Assembly: GCA_004298345.1 (NCBI GenBank)
Contig: SCTV01000007.1
Coordinates: 1-21,985, forward strand
Direction: 5' to 3'
From: Patescibacteria group bacterium
Lineage (GTDB): Bacteria > Patescibacteriota > Minisyncoccia > Phycocordibacterales > PALSA-1337
Length of the DNA: 21,985 nt
Of the stretch, positions 1 to 7,067 are shown in pieces. Position numbers and translations under genes: made by a program. How positions within the stretch are numbered: the stretch's first letter is position 1; each line of letters opens with the position of its first letter. Under the pieces are notes generated by a model, which saw nothing but the letters and a program-made list of their open reading frames with translations, was not told the DNA's origin and searched no databases.

Positions 1-13
1 GCTCTTCCGATCT
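1..13 (+). other. Illumina sequencing-adapter remnant (assembly artefact)
   Basis: The window opens with GCTCTTCCGATCT, identical to the last 13 bases of the standard Illumina TruSeq adapter. Genome-like coding sequence follows at once. The first few codons of the adjoining partial gene as read from base 1 are therefore not genomic. The position at the extreme edge fits an untrimmed read end at a contig terminus. Confidence 0.9.
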
Positions 14-549
14 CTATAGAGAAACTCGCGCCCAACTTTGGTATAAAAGTTCTCTACAAAGAGCGTTTTGATCCGTCACTTCGTGATTTTAAGACTATAC
101 TTAGTAAGGCTCGAGTGTTTAAACCGGATGTTTTCTACGTCGTCTCGTTTCCGCCATCGCTTGATATTATCGGGCAAGAGTTACAGACACTCGGCATAAG
201 AAATATTAGTAGTTCTGCCGCTTTTGGTATCAGTGCTAAGCCAGAATTATTTGAGGGTCTTTGGTATAACGATGGTAATTTTGTTGATGTTACTTTCCGT
301 AGTCGTTTTGAAAAAGCTTTTCCAGGCGTTCGATTTAACGTTCGTTCTGCACCATATGGCTACGACATATTTAGAATGTTTGTGAAAGCGTTTGAATCTG
401 GTGAAGATGTTACTGCGTATCTTTCAAACCTGACTGAGTATGACGGTATGGCTGGTAAAATTACAAAGACAGCCGGTAGTCGAAACTTTCATTCTCAACC
501 AGGCCTTTGGATTATCAAAAATGGCAAGGCTGAGCCGTTGGCAAACTAG
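14..549 (+). CDS. ABC transporter substrate-binding protein, branched-chain amino-acid type (3' part only)
   Basis: This is the C-terminal part of a periplasmic-binding-protein-like solute receptor; the reading frame is open to the left edge and the 5' end is missing. The segment reading KVLYKERFDPSLRDFKTIL, then a stretch ending KPDVFYVVSFPP, follows the pattern of the Leu/Ile/Val receptor (Peripla_BP_6) fold, where a late beta strand ('vv.ee.f.pg..Df...l') precedes 'npDavf.....'. An internal GTG at 115 is not the real start. The LivF-like ATPase follows 58 bp downstream, supporting a Liv-type ABC system; its permease and LivG genes would lie off the left edge. The true ligand cannot be inferred: CPR cells import many building blocks and the family also binds amides, sugars and aromatics. 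Confidence 0.7.
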
Positions 550-592
550 AGCTTTTTGGTCTGTAGGGACTGTCGCATTCTACCCCTATTTT

Positions 593-607
593 TGCTATAC
601 TTACCCT
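593..607 (+). promoter_or_regulatory. Extended -10 promoter placing a leaderless start on livF
   Basis: TGCTATACT (593-601) is a near-perfect extended -10 element. Only six bases (TACCCT) separate it from the ATG at 608, so the expected transcription start falls on or next to the start codon. No Shine-Dalgarno sequence is present. No good -35 is seen, as is usual for TGn promoters. Confidence 0.6.
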
Positions 608-1330
608 ATGAAAAAAGAGATGCTTCTCGAGCTGTCTGATGTGCATGTCCACTATGGTGGAGTCAAGGCGCTTGCAGGTGCTTCTGTATCTGTGGATGAA
701 GGAGAAATTATTGCGGTGATGGGACCAAACGGGGCGGGGAAGTCGACTGTGCTCAAGACGATTTTTGGTCTGGCGCCGATAGATACTGGTAAGGTTTTTT
801 GGCACGGCAAGCCCATCTTTCCAGTGACCCATGAGGCTGCTGGACGGGGTATTGCTTTTGTACCTCAGGGTCGGCGAGTATTTCGACATCTTACGGTCCG
901 GGAAAATCTCGAAATCGGTGGTTTTATTATTGAAAACAAAAAAGAGCTTGATCGTAGAATAGAAGAAGTGCTCGAAATTTTCCCTGCGCTCCGACATAAA
1001 ATAAATGCAAAATCAGGAACTCTCTCTGGAGGACAGCAACAAATGCTCGCCATTGCCCGAGGACTGATGATTGATCCAAAGATCCTCCTTCTCGATGAGC
1101 CGTCCCTCGGCCTGGCACCAAAAATAGTTAAAGAGGTTTTTACAGCTATTAAAGAGATAAATCAAAGACATAAGACGGCCATTATGGTCGTAGAACACAA
1201 TCTCAAATCACTTCTTCCGATTGCTACTCGAGCTTACGTTCTCGATAAGGGGAAGGTGGTTAAAATTGGTGGAGGACAGGAAGTGGCAGAGAGTGATATT
1301 CTCGAGAAGGTGTTTATGGGTAAGTTATAG
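608..1330 (+). CDS. livF: ABC transporter ATP-binding protein, LivF family
   Basis: A 240-residue cytoplasmic ATPase energising branched-chain amino-acid-type uptake, normally paired with LivG under the LivHM permease. Walker A GPNGAGKS is at residues 39-46, the Q-loop is in FVPQGRR (about 84-90), the signature LSGGQQQ at 139-145, Walker B ILLLDEP at 159-165 and the switch histidine in VVEHN at about 197. Length and motifs match LivF rather than the longer LivG. The start chosen is ATG 608 (MKKEMLLELS); the open frame extends upstream to 440 but that part overlaps the receptor gene in another frame and has no family similarity. The gene lies 58 bp after the receptor gene but seems to have its own leaderless promoter. 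The exact substrate is unknown. Confidence 0.88.
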   Translation: MKKEMLLELSDVHVHYGGVKALAGASVSVDEGEIIAVMGPNGAGKSTVLKTIFGLAPIDTGKVFWHGKPIFPVTHEAAGRGIAFVPQGRRVFRHLTVRENLEIGGFIIENKKELDRRIEEVLEIFPALRHKINAKSGTLSGGQQQMLAIARGLMIDPKILLLDEPSLGLAPKIVKEVFTAIKEINQRHKTAIMVVEHNLKSLLPIATRAYVLDKGKVVKIGGGQEVAESDILEKVFMGKL

Positions 1331-1335
1331 GGCTC

Positions 1336-1362
1336 AGATTCATGATTTATGATTCACGACTC
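1336..1362. repeat. Short dispersed ATTCATGATT-type repeat, copy 1
   Basis: A run of overlapping 8-9-mers of the type GATTCATGATT and GATTCACGA lies just after the livF stop. A very similar run lies at 3033-3057 in front of trhO. The two copies share the phase AGATTCA(T/C)GATT(T/C)ATGATTCA. The function is unknown; these may be slippage-derived or mobile filler sequences. Confidence 0.5.
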
Positions 1363-1382
1363 AAGAATAGATAAAGAAACGC

Positions 1383-1494
1383 AATTATTCTCCCTTTGTA
1401 AAGGGAGCAGGCTCCAGGCCGAGGGATTTAGAAATTTCAAATCCCTCCACGCCAGAGTACTGTCGGTGCTCCCTTTTCTAAAGGGAGAATAATT
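1383..1494. repeat. MITE-like nested inverted repeat (112 bp)
   Basis: Outer arms at 1383-1409 and 1467-1494 are inverted copies that match at about 25 positions, differing only in a 2-3 base centre. Each arm is itself a hairpin of the form CTCCCTTT-n-AAAGGGAG. Nested inside is a second pair, GAGGGATTT (1421-1429) and AAATCCCTC (1439-1447), around the palindrome GAAATTTC. Nothing in it is coding. The layout resembles a non-autonomous miniature element or a REP/BIME-type repeat; it may also act as a transcription terminator between livF and the next gene. No clear target-site duplication could be fixed. Confidence 0.6.
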
Positions 1495-1511
1495 CTTAAT
1501 TCAACCAAATT

Positions 1512-1994
1512 ATGTACTACTCAATTTTCCTTATTATCTCATCGCTGTTGCTTTTACCCGCAATCTTTTTGGTTTTCATTCCAGTCTTTCCGGCTCTGTG
1601 GTACATGTTTTTTGTGGCCTGTGCTTTTGCTTTGTTTGACGGATTTACACATATGTCTTGGATGGGACTCGGCATTCTCGCGAGTATCGTCCTGCTTTCG
1701 GTGCTTGTGGACATGCTTTCTGGTATAGTCGGTGCAAAATACGGTGGAGCATCAAAAAAGTCCCTTATCTATGGTTTCGTAGGTATCATTATTGGCACCG
1801 TACTCTTTTTCCCATTCGGTGGATTACTCGGGCTTTTTGGAGGAGTACTTTTGGCCGAATTTTTGACTCATCGCAACAAAGAGGTGGCTCTCAAGGCAGC
1901 AACGGGGAGCCTCGTCGGTACTTTTGTGGGGATGATCATTAACTGTTTTCTCGCGGTATCTTTCTTAATTGTCTTTTTAATTTTTGTTTTGTAA
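1512..1994 (+). CDS. DUF456 family membrane protein
   Basis: A 160-residue integral membrane protein with four to five hydrophobic segments (about residues 1-20, 26-42, 50-72, 86-118 and 135-160). The glycine-rich centre DMLSGIVGAKYGGASKKS followed by GFVGIIIGTVLFFPFGGLLG is the pattern I associate with DUF456, a small family with glycine-zipper-like repeats and no assigned function. The start ATG 1512 sits just after the MITE-like repeat and leaves a clean hydrophobic N-terminus. The next gene begins 12 bp after the stop, so the two are probably cotranscribed. No Shine-Dalgarno is visible. Confidence 0.75.
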   Translation: MYYSIFLIISSLLLLPAIFLVFIPVFPALWYMFFVACAFALFDGFTHMSWMGLGILASIVLLSVLVDMLSGIVGAKYGGASKKSLIYGFVGIIIGTVLFFPFGGLLGLFGGVLLAEFLTHRNKEVALKAATGSLVGTFVGMIINCFLAVSFLIVFLIFVL

Positions 1995-2006
1995 TTAGTC
2001 GTTTTT

Positions 2007-3002
2007 ATGGGTACAAAAAAAGCTAGAAAATTATCTTCTGTCTATGCGTATGGTATTTTTGTACTCGTAGTTATTGTCGTGATCAGCGGTGTCATCTTTA
2101 CAAAAAGTGATGATGTCGAGTTTCCTATTATTGTCGAAACAACACATGAGGATATCGTACCGGTTTCTGCTTCGACAACAGTTTTACTCTTGCCAAGAAA
2201 GGTACACACTGATTTTACTTCTCTTCTCTCTACGCTATCAGGGGAGGATTCTTTTGAGTCTGCCATGGTGCGGGATGAAGACGGAATCATTTCTAGTATT
2301 CCTGAAATCACCGAAGATAGTGTTGCCAAGATTGAAAGTACTATAGATACTCTTCCAGCGGATGACTCAAAAGGTTTTTGCTCAAAATTACCCGCATACT
2401 CTGATACATTGATCGAAAAAATAACTGAGACCAAGAAAAAGATAGACAATACTTTTGAGAAGCGGTTGAGTGCACTCGATGCGGAAAAGATTTTGATGGA
2501 AAATAAAAAAGCTCGCAATAGAAACCTTCGGGATGAACAGCTCGCGACCTACTTTGCTCGGATAGAAAATGTTCTGGCTACATCGACCTCATTTACTACA
2601 TTATCTACTGAGATTACTAATACTTTGCGCGAGGTGAGACGAGAAAACGATGAGGCAGTCAATATAATGCACGACAACACCATAGATAAGATAGCGGTAT
2701 ATCAAAAAAGTGTTGACCTGACTTTCTCTAATTTTTATAGTGCTATCTTTGACAAGATTGTTTCTGCAAAAAATGATTGTTCAAAGGGGGTTTCTTCAAA
2801 AGTCGTGAGACTTAGTATGCACGCCAGTCTGCTCGTGCTCCAAAAAAATTTATTAAATTCTATTCAGTCGCTACACTACCCACAAGACGAGCTTTCGACT
2901 TTAGTACAGGCTAAAAATGACAAGGTGCAGGTTTACGAAAAGAATAGACAAACCCTTCACAGAAAACTTGAAAAGATTCTGGAAACTATTCCGAAAAAAT
3001 AA
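2007..3002 (+). CDS. Membrane-anchored, helix-rich extracytoplasmic protein of unknown function
   Basis: 331 residues that I do not recognise as any named family. A short basic N-terminus (MGTKKARK) precedes one transmembrane segment (about 13-32). The rest is charged, Lys/Glu/Asp-rich and probably alpha-helical, with stretches likely to form coiled coil (about 120-185 and 290-331). Two cysteines (in GFCSKLP and NDCSKG) could pair outside the cell. It follows the DUF456 gene by 12 bp. A role in the cell envelope or in contact with a host cell is possible but unsupported by any motif. Confidence 0.6.
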   Translation: MGTKKARKLSSVYAYGIFVLVVIVVISGVIFTKSDDVEFPIIVETTHEDIVPVSASTTVLLLPRKVHTDFTSLLSTLSGEDSFESAMVRDEDGIISSIPEITEDSVAKIESTIDTLPADDSKGFCSKLPAYSDTLIEKITETKKKIDNTFEKRLSALDAEKILMENKKARNRNLRDEQLATYFARIENVLATSTSFTTLSTEITNTLREVRRENDEAVNIMHDNTIDKIAVYQKSVDLTFSNFYSAIFDKIVSAKNDCSKGVSSKVVRLSMHASLLVLQKNLLNSIQSLHYPQDELSTLVQAKNDKVQVYEKNRQTLHRKLEKILETIPKK

Positions 3003-3008
3003 CAAAAA

Positions 3009-3017
3009 TGCTATAGT
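3009..3017 (+). promoter_or_regulatory. Extended -10 upstream of trhO
   Basis: TGCTATAGT is an extended -10 hexamer. The first ATG, at 3024, lies six bases downstream, the same leaderless spacing as livF. That ATG opens only a ten-codon reading frame (3024-3056), and trhO starts at 3066. Confidence 0.5.
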
Positions 3018-3023
3018 GACTTG

Positions 3024-3056
3024 ATGGAATTAAGATTCACGATTCATGATTCATGA
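3024..3056 (+). CDS. Possible leaderless upstream mini-ORF before trhO
   Basis: ATG at 3024 starts a 10-residue frame, MELRFTIHDS, ending in TGA at 3054-3056, nine bases before the trhO ATG. Its body is the ATTCACGATTCATGATTC repeat. The leaderless spacing to the -10 would make it the first start codon read by a ribosome. It may be a leader peptide, or simply an old start codon cut off from its gene by insertion of the repeat. Confidence 0.25.
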   Translation: MELRFTIHDS

Positions 3057-3057
3057 A
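3033..3057. repeat. Short dispersed ATTCATGATT-type repeat, copy 2
   Basis: Three overlapping copies of GATTCA(C/T)GATTCATG lie between the -10 element and the trhO start. The run is closely related to the one at 1336-1362. Confidence 0.5.
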
Positions 3058-3065
3058 TAAAAAAA

Positions 3066-3971
3066 ATGAAGAAAAACAGCCACACAATCATATTATTTTA
3101 TAAATACACCCACATAGAGGATCCGGTGGTTCTCTTGGGCTCACAAAAGGCTCTCTGTGCCAAGCTCGGCCTGACTGGTCGAGGTATTATTGCTCATGAA
3201 GGAATCAATATGACTTTTGAGGGTACAGATGCTAACATAGAACTTTATCTCAAAGATCTTTTGTCGGATCCTCGTTTTTCTGATACCCATATCAAGAAAA
3301 GTGAGGGGACGGGGAAGGCTTTTCCTAAACTTTCTATTAAAGTCAGGAAAGAAATCGTTACTCTCGGTCTTGGTGAGCAAGATTTTAGTCCAGAAGAAAC
3401 TACTGGCACACATCTACCGCCAGAAGAGCTTCATAAGTGGTTTGCGGAAGGTAAAGAGTTTGAAATAGTAGACATGCGCAATGACTATGAGCATGCTATC
3501 GGCCATTTTAGGGGTTCTATTTTACCTCCGCTTGAAAACTTTCGTGATTTGCCAAAAGTACTGCCAATTTTAGAGCCACTTAAAGAAAAAACAGTTTTGA
3601 CCGTCTGTACCGGCGGTGTGCGTTGTGAGAAAGCTTCGGGCTATCTCGTAAAGCAAGGTTTCAAAGACGTGTACCAGCTCGATGGTGGTATCGTGAGTTA
3701 CATGGAAAAATATAAGAATGATGATTTTCAAGGTAAGCTCTATGTGTTTGATGAGCGAGTGGCGATGACTTTTACTCCGGACGAAAAACGCACTGTCATT
3801 GGAAAATGTTTTAAGTGCACCTCATCTTCAGAAAATTATGTGAATTGCGCCAACTTGATGTGTCATAAACACTTTATTTGTTGTGCAAATTGTCTTTCTT
3901 CCTCTGGAGATGCCTTTTGTGGAGAGAAATGCGAGAAGATTTACGCTGATAGGCCGGCTGTTCTGGGATAG
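3066..3971 (+). CDS. trhO: tRNA uridine(34) hydroxylase, rhodanese-like (TrhO/YceA family)
   Basis: A 301-residue cytoplasmic enzyme of the UPF0176/TrhO family, known to hydroxylate U34 of certain tRNAs on the way to 5-(carboxy)methoxyuridine. The N-terminal acylphosphatase-like part (about 1-105) holds GIIAHEGINMTFEG. The rhodanese domain (about 115-220) carries DMRNDYE, the loop CTGGVRCEKASGYL with catalytic Cys181, and QLDGGI. The C-terminal tail is rich in Cys/His (248, 251, 261, 266, 272, 273, 276, 285, 289) and probably binds zinc, as in long family members. ATG 3066 was chosen because it leads straight into the family start (HTIILFYKYTHI). No Shine-Dalgarno lies in front. Confidence 0.88.
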   Translation: MKKNSHTIILFYKYTHIEDPVVLLGSQKALCAKLGLTGRGIIAHEGINMTFEGTDANIELYLKDLLSDPRFSDTHIKKSEGTGKAFPKLSIKVRKEIVTLGLGEQDFSPEETTGTHLPPEELHKWFAEGKEFEIVDMRNDYEHAIGHFRGSILPPLENFRDLPKVLPILEPLKEKTVLTVCTGGVRCEKASGYLVKQGFKDVYQLDGGIVSYMEKYKNDDFQGKLYVFDERVAMTFTPDEKRTVIGKCFKCTSSSENYVNCANLMCHKHFICCANCLSSSGDAFCGEKCEKIYADRPAVLG

Positions 3972-4016
3972 CTATTTTTTGTCAAAAACCCTTAAAACCT
4001 GGTCCCAAACGGTGGC

Positions 4017-4022
4017 TATACT
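4017..4022 (+). promoter_or_regulatory. Orphan -10-like element
   Basis: TATACT in the context GGCTATACT is followed seven bases later by an ATG at 4030 whose frame closes after two codons. The arrangement copies the leaderless starts elsewhere in the window but no gene follows. It may be a decayed gene start or the promoter of a short RNA running towards 4115. Confidence 0.25.
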
Positions 4023-4115
4023 ACGTACGATGTTTTAGGGGTATTGTCAAGCATTTTAGCCTTATTTTGAGCCATTTTATGCTGTTTGACACAGCTATTT
4101 TTATATTGTAAAACA

Positions 4116-4144
4116 TTGACAAAAGTAAAGGAAGGTGCTATAAT
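4116..4144 (+). promoter_or_regulatory. Near-consensus sigma70-type promoter for the lytic transglycosylase
   Basis: TTGACA at 4116-4121, a 17-base spacer, then TATAAT at 4139-4144 preceded by TGC give a full consensus -35, optimal spacing and an extended -10. It is the strongest promoter in the window. Transcription should begin near 4151, leaving a leader of about 39 nt. Confidence 0.85.
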
Positions 4145-4150
4145 GGATGT

Positions 4151-4172
4151 ACATCAGATTTCGGTCTGGTGT
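4151..4172 (+). promoter_or_regulatory. 5'-end hairpin in the leader of the transglycosylase mRNA
   Basis: ACATCAGA (4151-4158) pairs with TCTGGTGT (4165-4172), one pair being U-G, around the loop TTTCGG. It would be at the very 5' end of the transcript, where such stems commonly stabilise mRNA. A T-rich stretch follows, so attenuation is also conceivable. Confidence 0.5.
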
Positions 4173-4189
4173 TTTCATTTTAAAACTTT

Positions 4190-4660
4190 ATGATTGAATT
4201 AACTACAAGTCTAATGATGCTTATGTCAGCCGTATATGCAGGCTCTGGAGCTACTCTAGACACTACTGCACCGGTACCAACACAAGCTGAAATTGTTGCA
4301 AAAGAACAGGTACTTACTGAGAAGCGGGCGACTATGGCCGATGTGGAAACATACGTTCGTGAGTATTACAAAGATACTCCGATTCTCGCTGAGGTGGCAC
4401 GCTGTGAATCAACCTTTACCCAATTCAACAAGAATGGTAAGGTGATGCGTGGTACTGAAAACCCAGCCGATGTTGGACTCATGCAGATCAATGAATATTA
4501 TCATGCAGAGCCAGCTAAAAAGCTCGGGTACAATATCTACTCTGTAGAAGGTAACCTTGCATATGCAAAGTACCTCTACAACAAAAAGGGAACAGCCCCT
4601 TGGTCAGCCTCATCTCCATGTTGGGGTAAGAAGGTAGGTGCTCAGGTAGCAATCAGATAA
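4190..4660 (+). CDS. Secreted lytic transglycosylase-like protein (SLT/lysozyme-like domain)
   Basis: 156 residues with a short hydrophobic N-terminus ending near AYAGSG, acting as a signal peptide or weak anchor. A linker of about 40 residues leads to a compact lysozyme-like domain (about 55-145). ARCESTF carries the likely catalytic Glu73; DVGLMQIN (94-101) and GNLAYAKYLY (121-130) are the other hallmarks of the SLT fold, and PWSASSPCW ends it. Cys72 and Cys144 could form a disulfide. The enzyme would cleave peptidoglycan glycan strands outside the membrane. It is monocistronic, behind a very strong promoter and ahead of a strong terminator, implying high expression. The N-terminus is short for a classical signal peptide, so the start might lie elsewhere, but ATG 4190 fits the promoter. 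Confidence 0.8.
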   Translation: MIELTTSLMMLMSAVYAGSGATLDTTAPVPTQAEIVAKEQVLTEKRATMADVETYVREYYKDTPILAEVARCESTFTQFNKNGKVMRGTENPADVGLMQINEYYHAEPAKKLGYNIYSVEGNLAYAKYLYNKKGTAPWSASSPCWGKKVGAQVAIR

Positions 4661-4685
4661 ATGCAAAGTTAGAAATTCAAAATTT

Positions 4686-4725
4686 AAAACAACACCGGCC
4701 AATCATGGCCGGTGTTGTTTTATGT
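4686..4725 (+). terminator. Rho-independent terminator
   Basis: A 15-bp perfect stem has its 5' arm at 4686-4700 (ending AACACCGGCC) and its 3' arm at 4707-4721 (starting GGCCGGTGTT), with loop AATCAT, followed by T-rich sequence. It ends the transglycosylase transcript. Confidence 0.9.
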
Positions 4726-4751
4726 TTGGTGCGGAACCGGTTCTTTCAAGG

Positions 4752-4764
4752 TATAATTTAGGGC
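4752..4764 (+). promoter_or_regulatory. -10 element with leaderless spacing to the Nudix gene
   Basis: TATAAT at 4752-4757 is followed by seven bases and then ATG 4765. No -35 of quality and no Shine-Dalgarno are seen. Confidence 0.6.
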
Positions 4765-5190
4765 ATGATCTACAAGAAAATCCCCAAAGATTTTTCTCCG
4801 AAATTTCAGGTCGTCAGTTGCTATCTTGAGTACCAAGGCACACTACTTTTTCTCCATCGACCAGAACACAAGTCTCAGGGAGGGAAGTGGGGTATGCCGG
4901 CTGGCAAGGTAGAGGCCGGCGAGACTACCGAAGAAGCTCTGGTGCGGGAGATTAAAGAAGAGGCGGGGGTAGAAATAAACAAAAACAAGCTACATTATTT
5001 AGATAAAATTGCAGTAAGACACTCTGAATATGATTTTATATATCATATGTATAAAATCGAGTTAAATGAGATTCCGAAAATTAAAATAAATCCTGCAGAG
5101 CACCAGGATTATAAGTGGGCGACCCCACAAGACGCGCTATCGCTAGACCTCGTCACAGACTTAGATGAATGTATCAAGATGTATCACTAG
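4765..5190 (+). CDS. Nudix hydrolase
   Basis: 141 residues carrying a perfect Nudix box, G-x5-E-x7-RE-U-x-EE-x-G-U, at residues 47-69 (from GKVEAGE to REIKEEAGV). The box binds divalent metal and cleaves a nucleoside diphosphate linked to another group. KWGMPAGKVE just before it and the downstream HxDYKW (HQDYKWATP) are typical. The substrate cannot be told from sequence; house-cleaning of damaged nucleotides is the usual role of stand-alone members this small. The gene stands alone, with its own leaderless-type promoter and a terminator on each side. Confidence 0.88.
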   Translation: MIYKKIPKDFSPKFQVVSCYLEYQGTLLFLHRPEHKSQGGKWGMPAGKVEAGETTEEALVREIKEEAGVEINKNKLHYLDKIAVRHSEYDFIYHMYKIELNEIPKIKINPAEHQDYKWATPQDALSLDLVTDLDECIKMYH

Positions 5191-5295
5191 GGAAGGCATA
5201 GTCGAGGCCTTACAAGTACATCCTTTCTTAAAGTATAGCATGTCGCACAATATATCTTTTAGACATATATACTATCTATACTATTGAGACTAAAC

Positions 5296-5322
5296 AAAAG
5301 AGCCCTCTCGGGGCTTCTTTGA
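5296..5322. terminator. Bidirectional terminator hairpin
   Basis: AAGAGCCC and GGGCTTCTT pair with one bulged T around CTCG. A-rich sequence on the left and T-rich sequence on the right let it work on either strand, serving the Nudix gene (+) and the small membrane protein gene (-) that converge here. Confidence 0.75.
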
Positions 5323-5339
5323 TTTGGAGGCATTCAATT

Positions 5340-5669
5340 TTAGCTTGTGGGAAAAGGTAGAGCCTTTGGCGCATACTTATAAATATCTGAGGGTTCACCG
5401 TCTCTAATGCGTTCCATGTTATTTACAAATCCTGCCCAAAGAACGTTGAGAAAAATTTTATTCCAAAGATATTCTAGTGGCCTGGCTAAGTACTTCTGGT
5501 ATACTCCTACTACCAAATCCTTGGTGTAGGTCAAATTTTTGCTTACTGTGGGTGAATCGATGATCTTTTGTATATCGAAGCCAAAATAACCGAGTACAAT
5601 GAGTCCAATAACAATAATGATAATGAGTTTGATAAAACCACTTTTGCGAGCCCCCGATGTGTGTACCAT
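5340..5669 (-). CDS. Small single-pass membrane protein of unknown function
   Basis: 109 residues, family not recognised. A basic N-terminus (ARKSGFIK) precedes one strong transmembrane helix (about residues 13-30, rich in Ile/Leu). The following 70 residues contain aromatic positions (VVGVYQKYLARPLEYLWNKIF) that may lie on the membrane surface, and the tail ends in PKALPFPTS. A TATTAT box lies seven bases before the ATG. It is monocistronic and ends at the hairpin at 5296-5322. Confidence 0.6.
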   Translation of the reverse strand: MVHTSGARKSGFIKLIIIIVIGLIVLGYFGFDIQKIIDSPTVSKNLTYTKDLVVGVYQKYLARPLEYLWNKIFLNVLWAGFVNNMERIRDGEPSDIYKYAPKALPFPTS

Positions 5670-5682
5670 ATGACCTATAATA
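5670..5682 (-). promoter_or_regulatory. -10-like box with leaderless spacing
   Basis: On the minus strand TATTAT (5682-5677) lies seven bases before the ATG at 5669, the same geometry as the gltX and Nudix starts. The hexamer differs from consensus at one position. Confidence 0.4.
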
Positions 5683-5747
5683 CTAGACTCGACCTCGAAA
5701 TACTAGCAATAGGTGTGCATAATTTTCTTTTTGTTTTTTTGTCAAAT

Positions 5748-7067
5748 TTAAAGATATGAAAGTGGGTTGAGGTATGCACCAAGGTCAGCACTTGGTATCA
5801 CGACTGAGTAGCAATATTTACTTTTCGGATTTTTTACCATTCGCAAACCCTCTGTGGCGTATACGCCAAAGTGTAGGTGTGGGCCAAATGAATAGCCGGT
5901 ACTACCGCTATAGCCAATAACATCACCGGTCGTTAATGCTTGTCCGGTGTTAACAGTAATCAGAGACAAATGTCCATAAAGGGTCGAAAGACCATTTGGA
6001 TGTTGTACCACTACCCATTTACCGTACGAATAGCAGCCCTTGGCCAGGTCAGTATTTCCAGTAGCTTTGACTACCCCACCCAAGGCACTTTTTACTTTTG
6101 TACCGATACTGGCTCTAAGATCGATACCGTTGTGGCCTTGGCCATTATAACGATTGTATGCCGTGGCAAAAGGCGTGTTACCAAAGTATTGCGTGATAGT
6201 GACCGAATCAAGTGGCCAAGAAAGGACTTTTGAACCAACAGACGGAATGCCCTTCAAATTGATGGCGATACGAAGCTCAGACTCATATTGGAAGAGTTCC
6301 CTTTCAAACTCATCATGTTTGGCTTTCTTTTCTGCAAGCAGTTTTTTATAAGCTGATTCTTGGTTTTTAGTTTCTGCAAGTAGTTTATTTTTTTCTTTTT
6401 TACTTTCTTCAAGTACCCGTACCTGATCTCTAAGTTCAGCACGCAAAGCCACTAGCTGACTCTTTTTTTTCTCGGTTTCCCTTTTGTTTTCCTCCAAATC
6501 TTGCTTAGCTTTTTCTAGCTTATCTACTGTTTCAGCTATCCCTTCTTGAATCTTCAAAAGTGAGTAAATCTCATCTGAAGCAACGGAAATAGAATCTTTA
6601 GAGAGGAGTGTTTCAACCAAACTCATTGATTCTTTTTTGTACACATCTCGGAAAGTTTTGGCGATAATGTCCTTGTCTTCACTAATAGTGTTACTTTTTT
6701 CATTTATTTGAATGCCGAGTCTTTGAATATCGAGATTGGTGGCCTTTATTTTATTTTCGGTAAGCAAGATGGATGCTTCTATTTTCTTTCTAGACAAATC
6801 GAGCGACTTGATTGTATTAGCAAGTGAGTCAGCATTTTTGGCAAGAGTGTTTATTTGATCTTGATATCTCGCAATTTCTTTTTCAAGTTCGGCTCGTTTG
6901 TTTTGTGTATCAGCAATAGAGGCTTTGAGCTCGTCCACAGACCTTGTACTTTGGGCTTCCACGGGTACAGAAACTGAAAGTGCATAGAATAATACCAATA
7001 GGAAAATCAGGACAAGTATTTTACCCGCTACCCCTTCCCTATTTTTTGAGTAGAATATCCCGAGCAT
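5748..7067 (-). CDS. EnvC-like murein hydrolase / hydrolase activator with M23 peptidase domain
   Basis: A 439-residue secreted protein. A hydrophobic signal or anchor segment (about residues 16-36) ends near PVEAQS. A long two-part coiled coil follows (about 42-130 and 170-265), then a C-terminal LytM/M23 domain (about 280-420). The zinc ligand motif HxxxD (HNGID, His312 and Asp316) and HLHFG (His397 and His399) are intact, so it may be an active endopeptidase, unlike E. coli EnvC, which is a catalytically dead activator. It probably helps split septal peptidoglycan. The frame is open to 7199, but ATG 7067 puts the signal segment at the N-terminus. This start overlaps the gltX 3' end by 29 bp, implying translation coupled to gltX. 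Confidence 0.82.
   Translation of the reverse strand: MLGIFYSKNREGVAGKILVLIFLLVLFYALSVSVPVEAQSTRSVDELKASIADTQNKRAELEKEIARYQDQINTLAKNADSLANTIKSLDLSRKKIEASILLTENKIKATNLDIQRLGIQINEKSNTISEDKDIIAKTFRDVYKKESMSLVETLLSKDSISVASDEIYSLLKIQEGIAETVDKLEKAKQDLEENKRETEKKKSQLVALRAELRDQVRVLEESKKEKNKLLAETKNQESAYKKLLAEKKAKHDEFERELFQYESELRIAINLKGIPSVGSKVLSWPLDSVTITQYFGNTPFATAYNRYNGQGHNGIDLRASIGTKVKSALGGVVKATGNTDLAKGCYSYGKWVVVQHPNGLSTLYGHLSLITVNTGQALTTGDVIGYSGSTGYSFGPHLHFGVYATEGLRMVKNPKSKYCYSVVIPSADLGAYLNPLSYL

Noticed and set aside
515..1198. Several minus-strand open frames across livF
   Set aside because: They are shadows of the LivF reading frame; the plus-strand motifs are complete.
5220..5290. Antisense promoter (TGCTATACT on the minus strand near 5240) after the Nudix gene
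   Set aside because: AT-rich spacer with several TATACT-like strings by chance; the only downstream ATG opens a three-codon frame.
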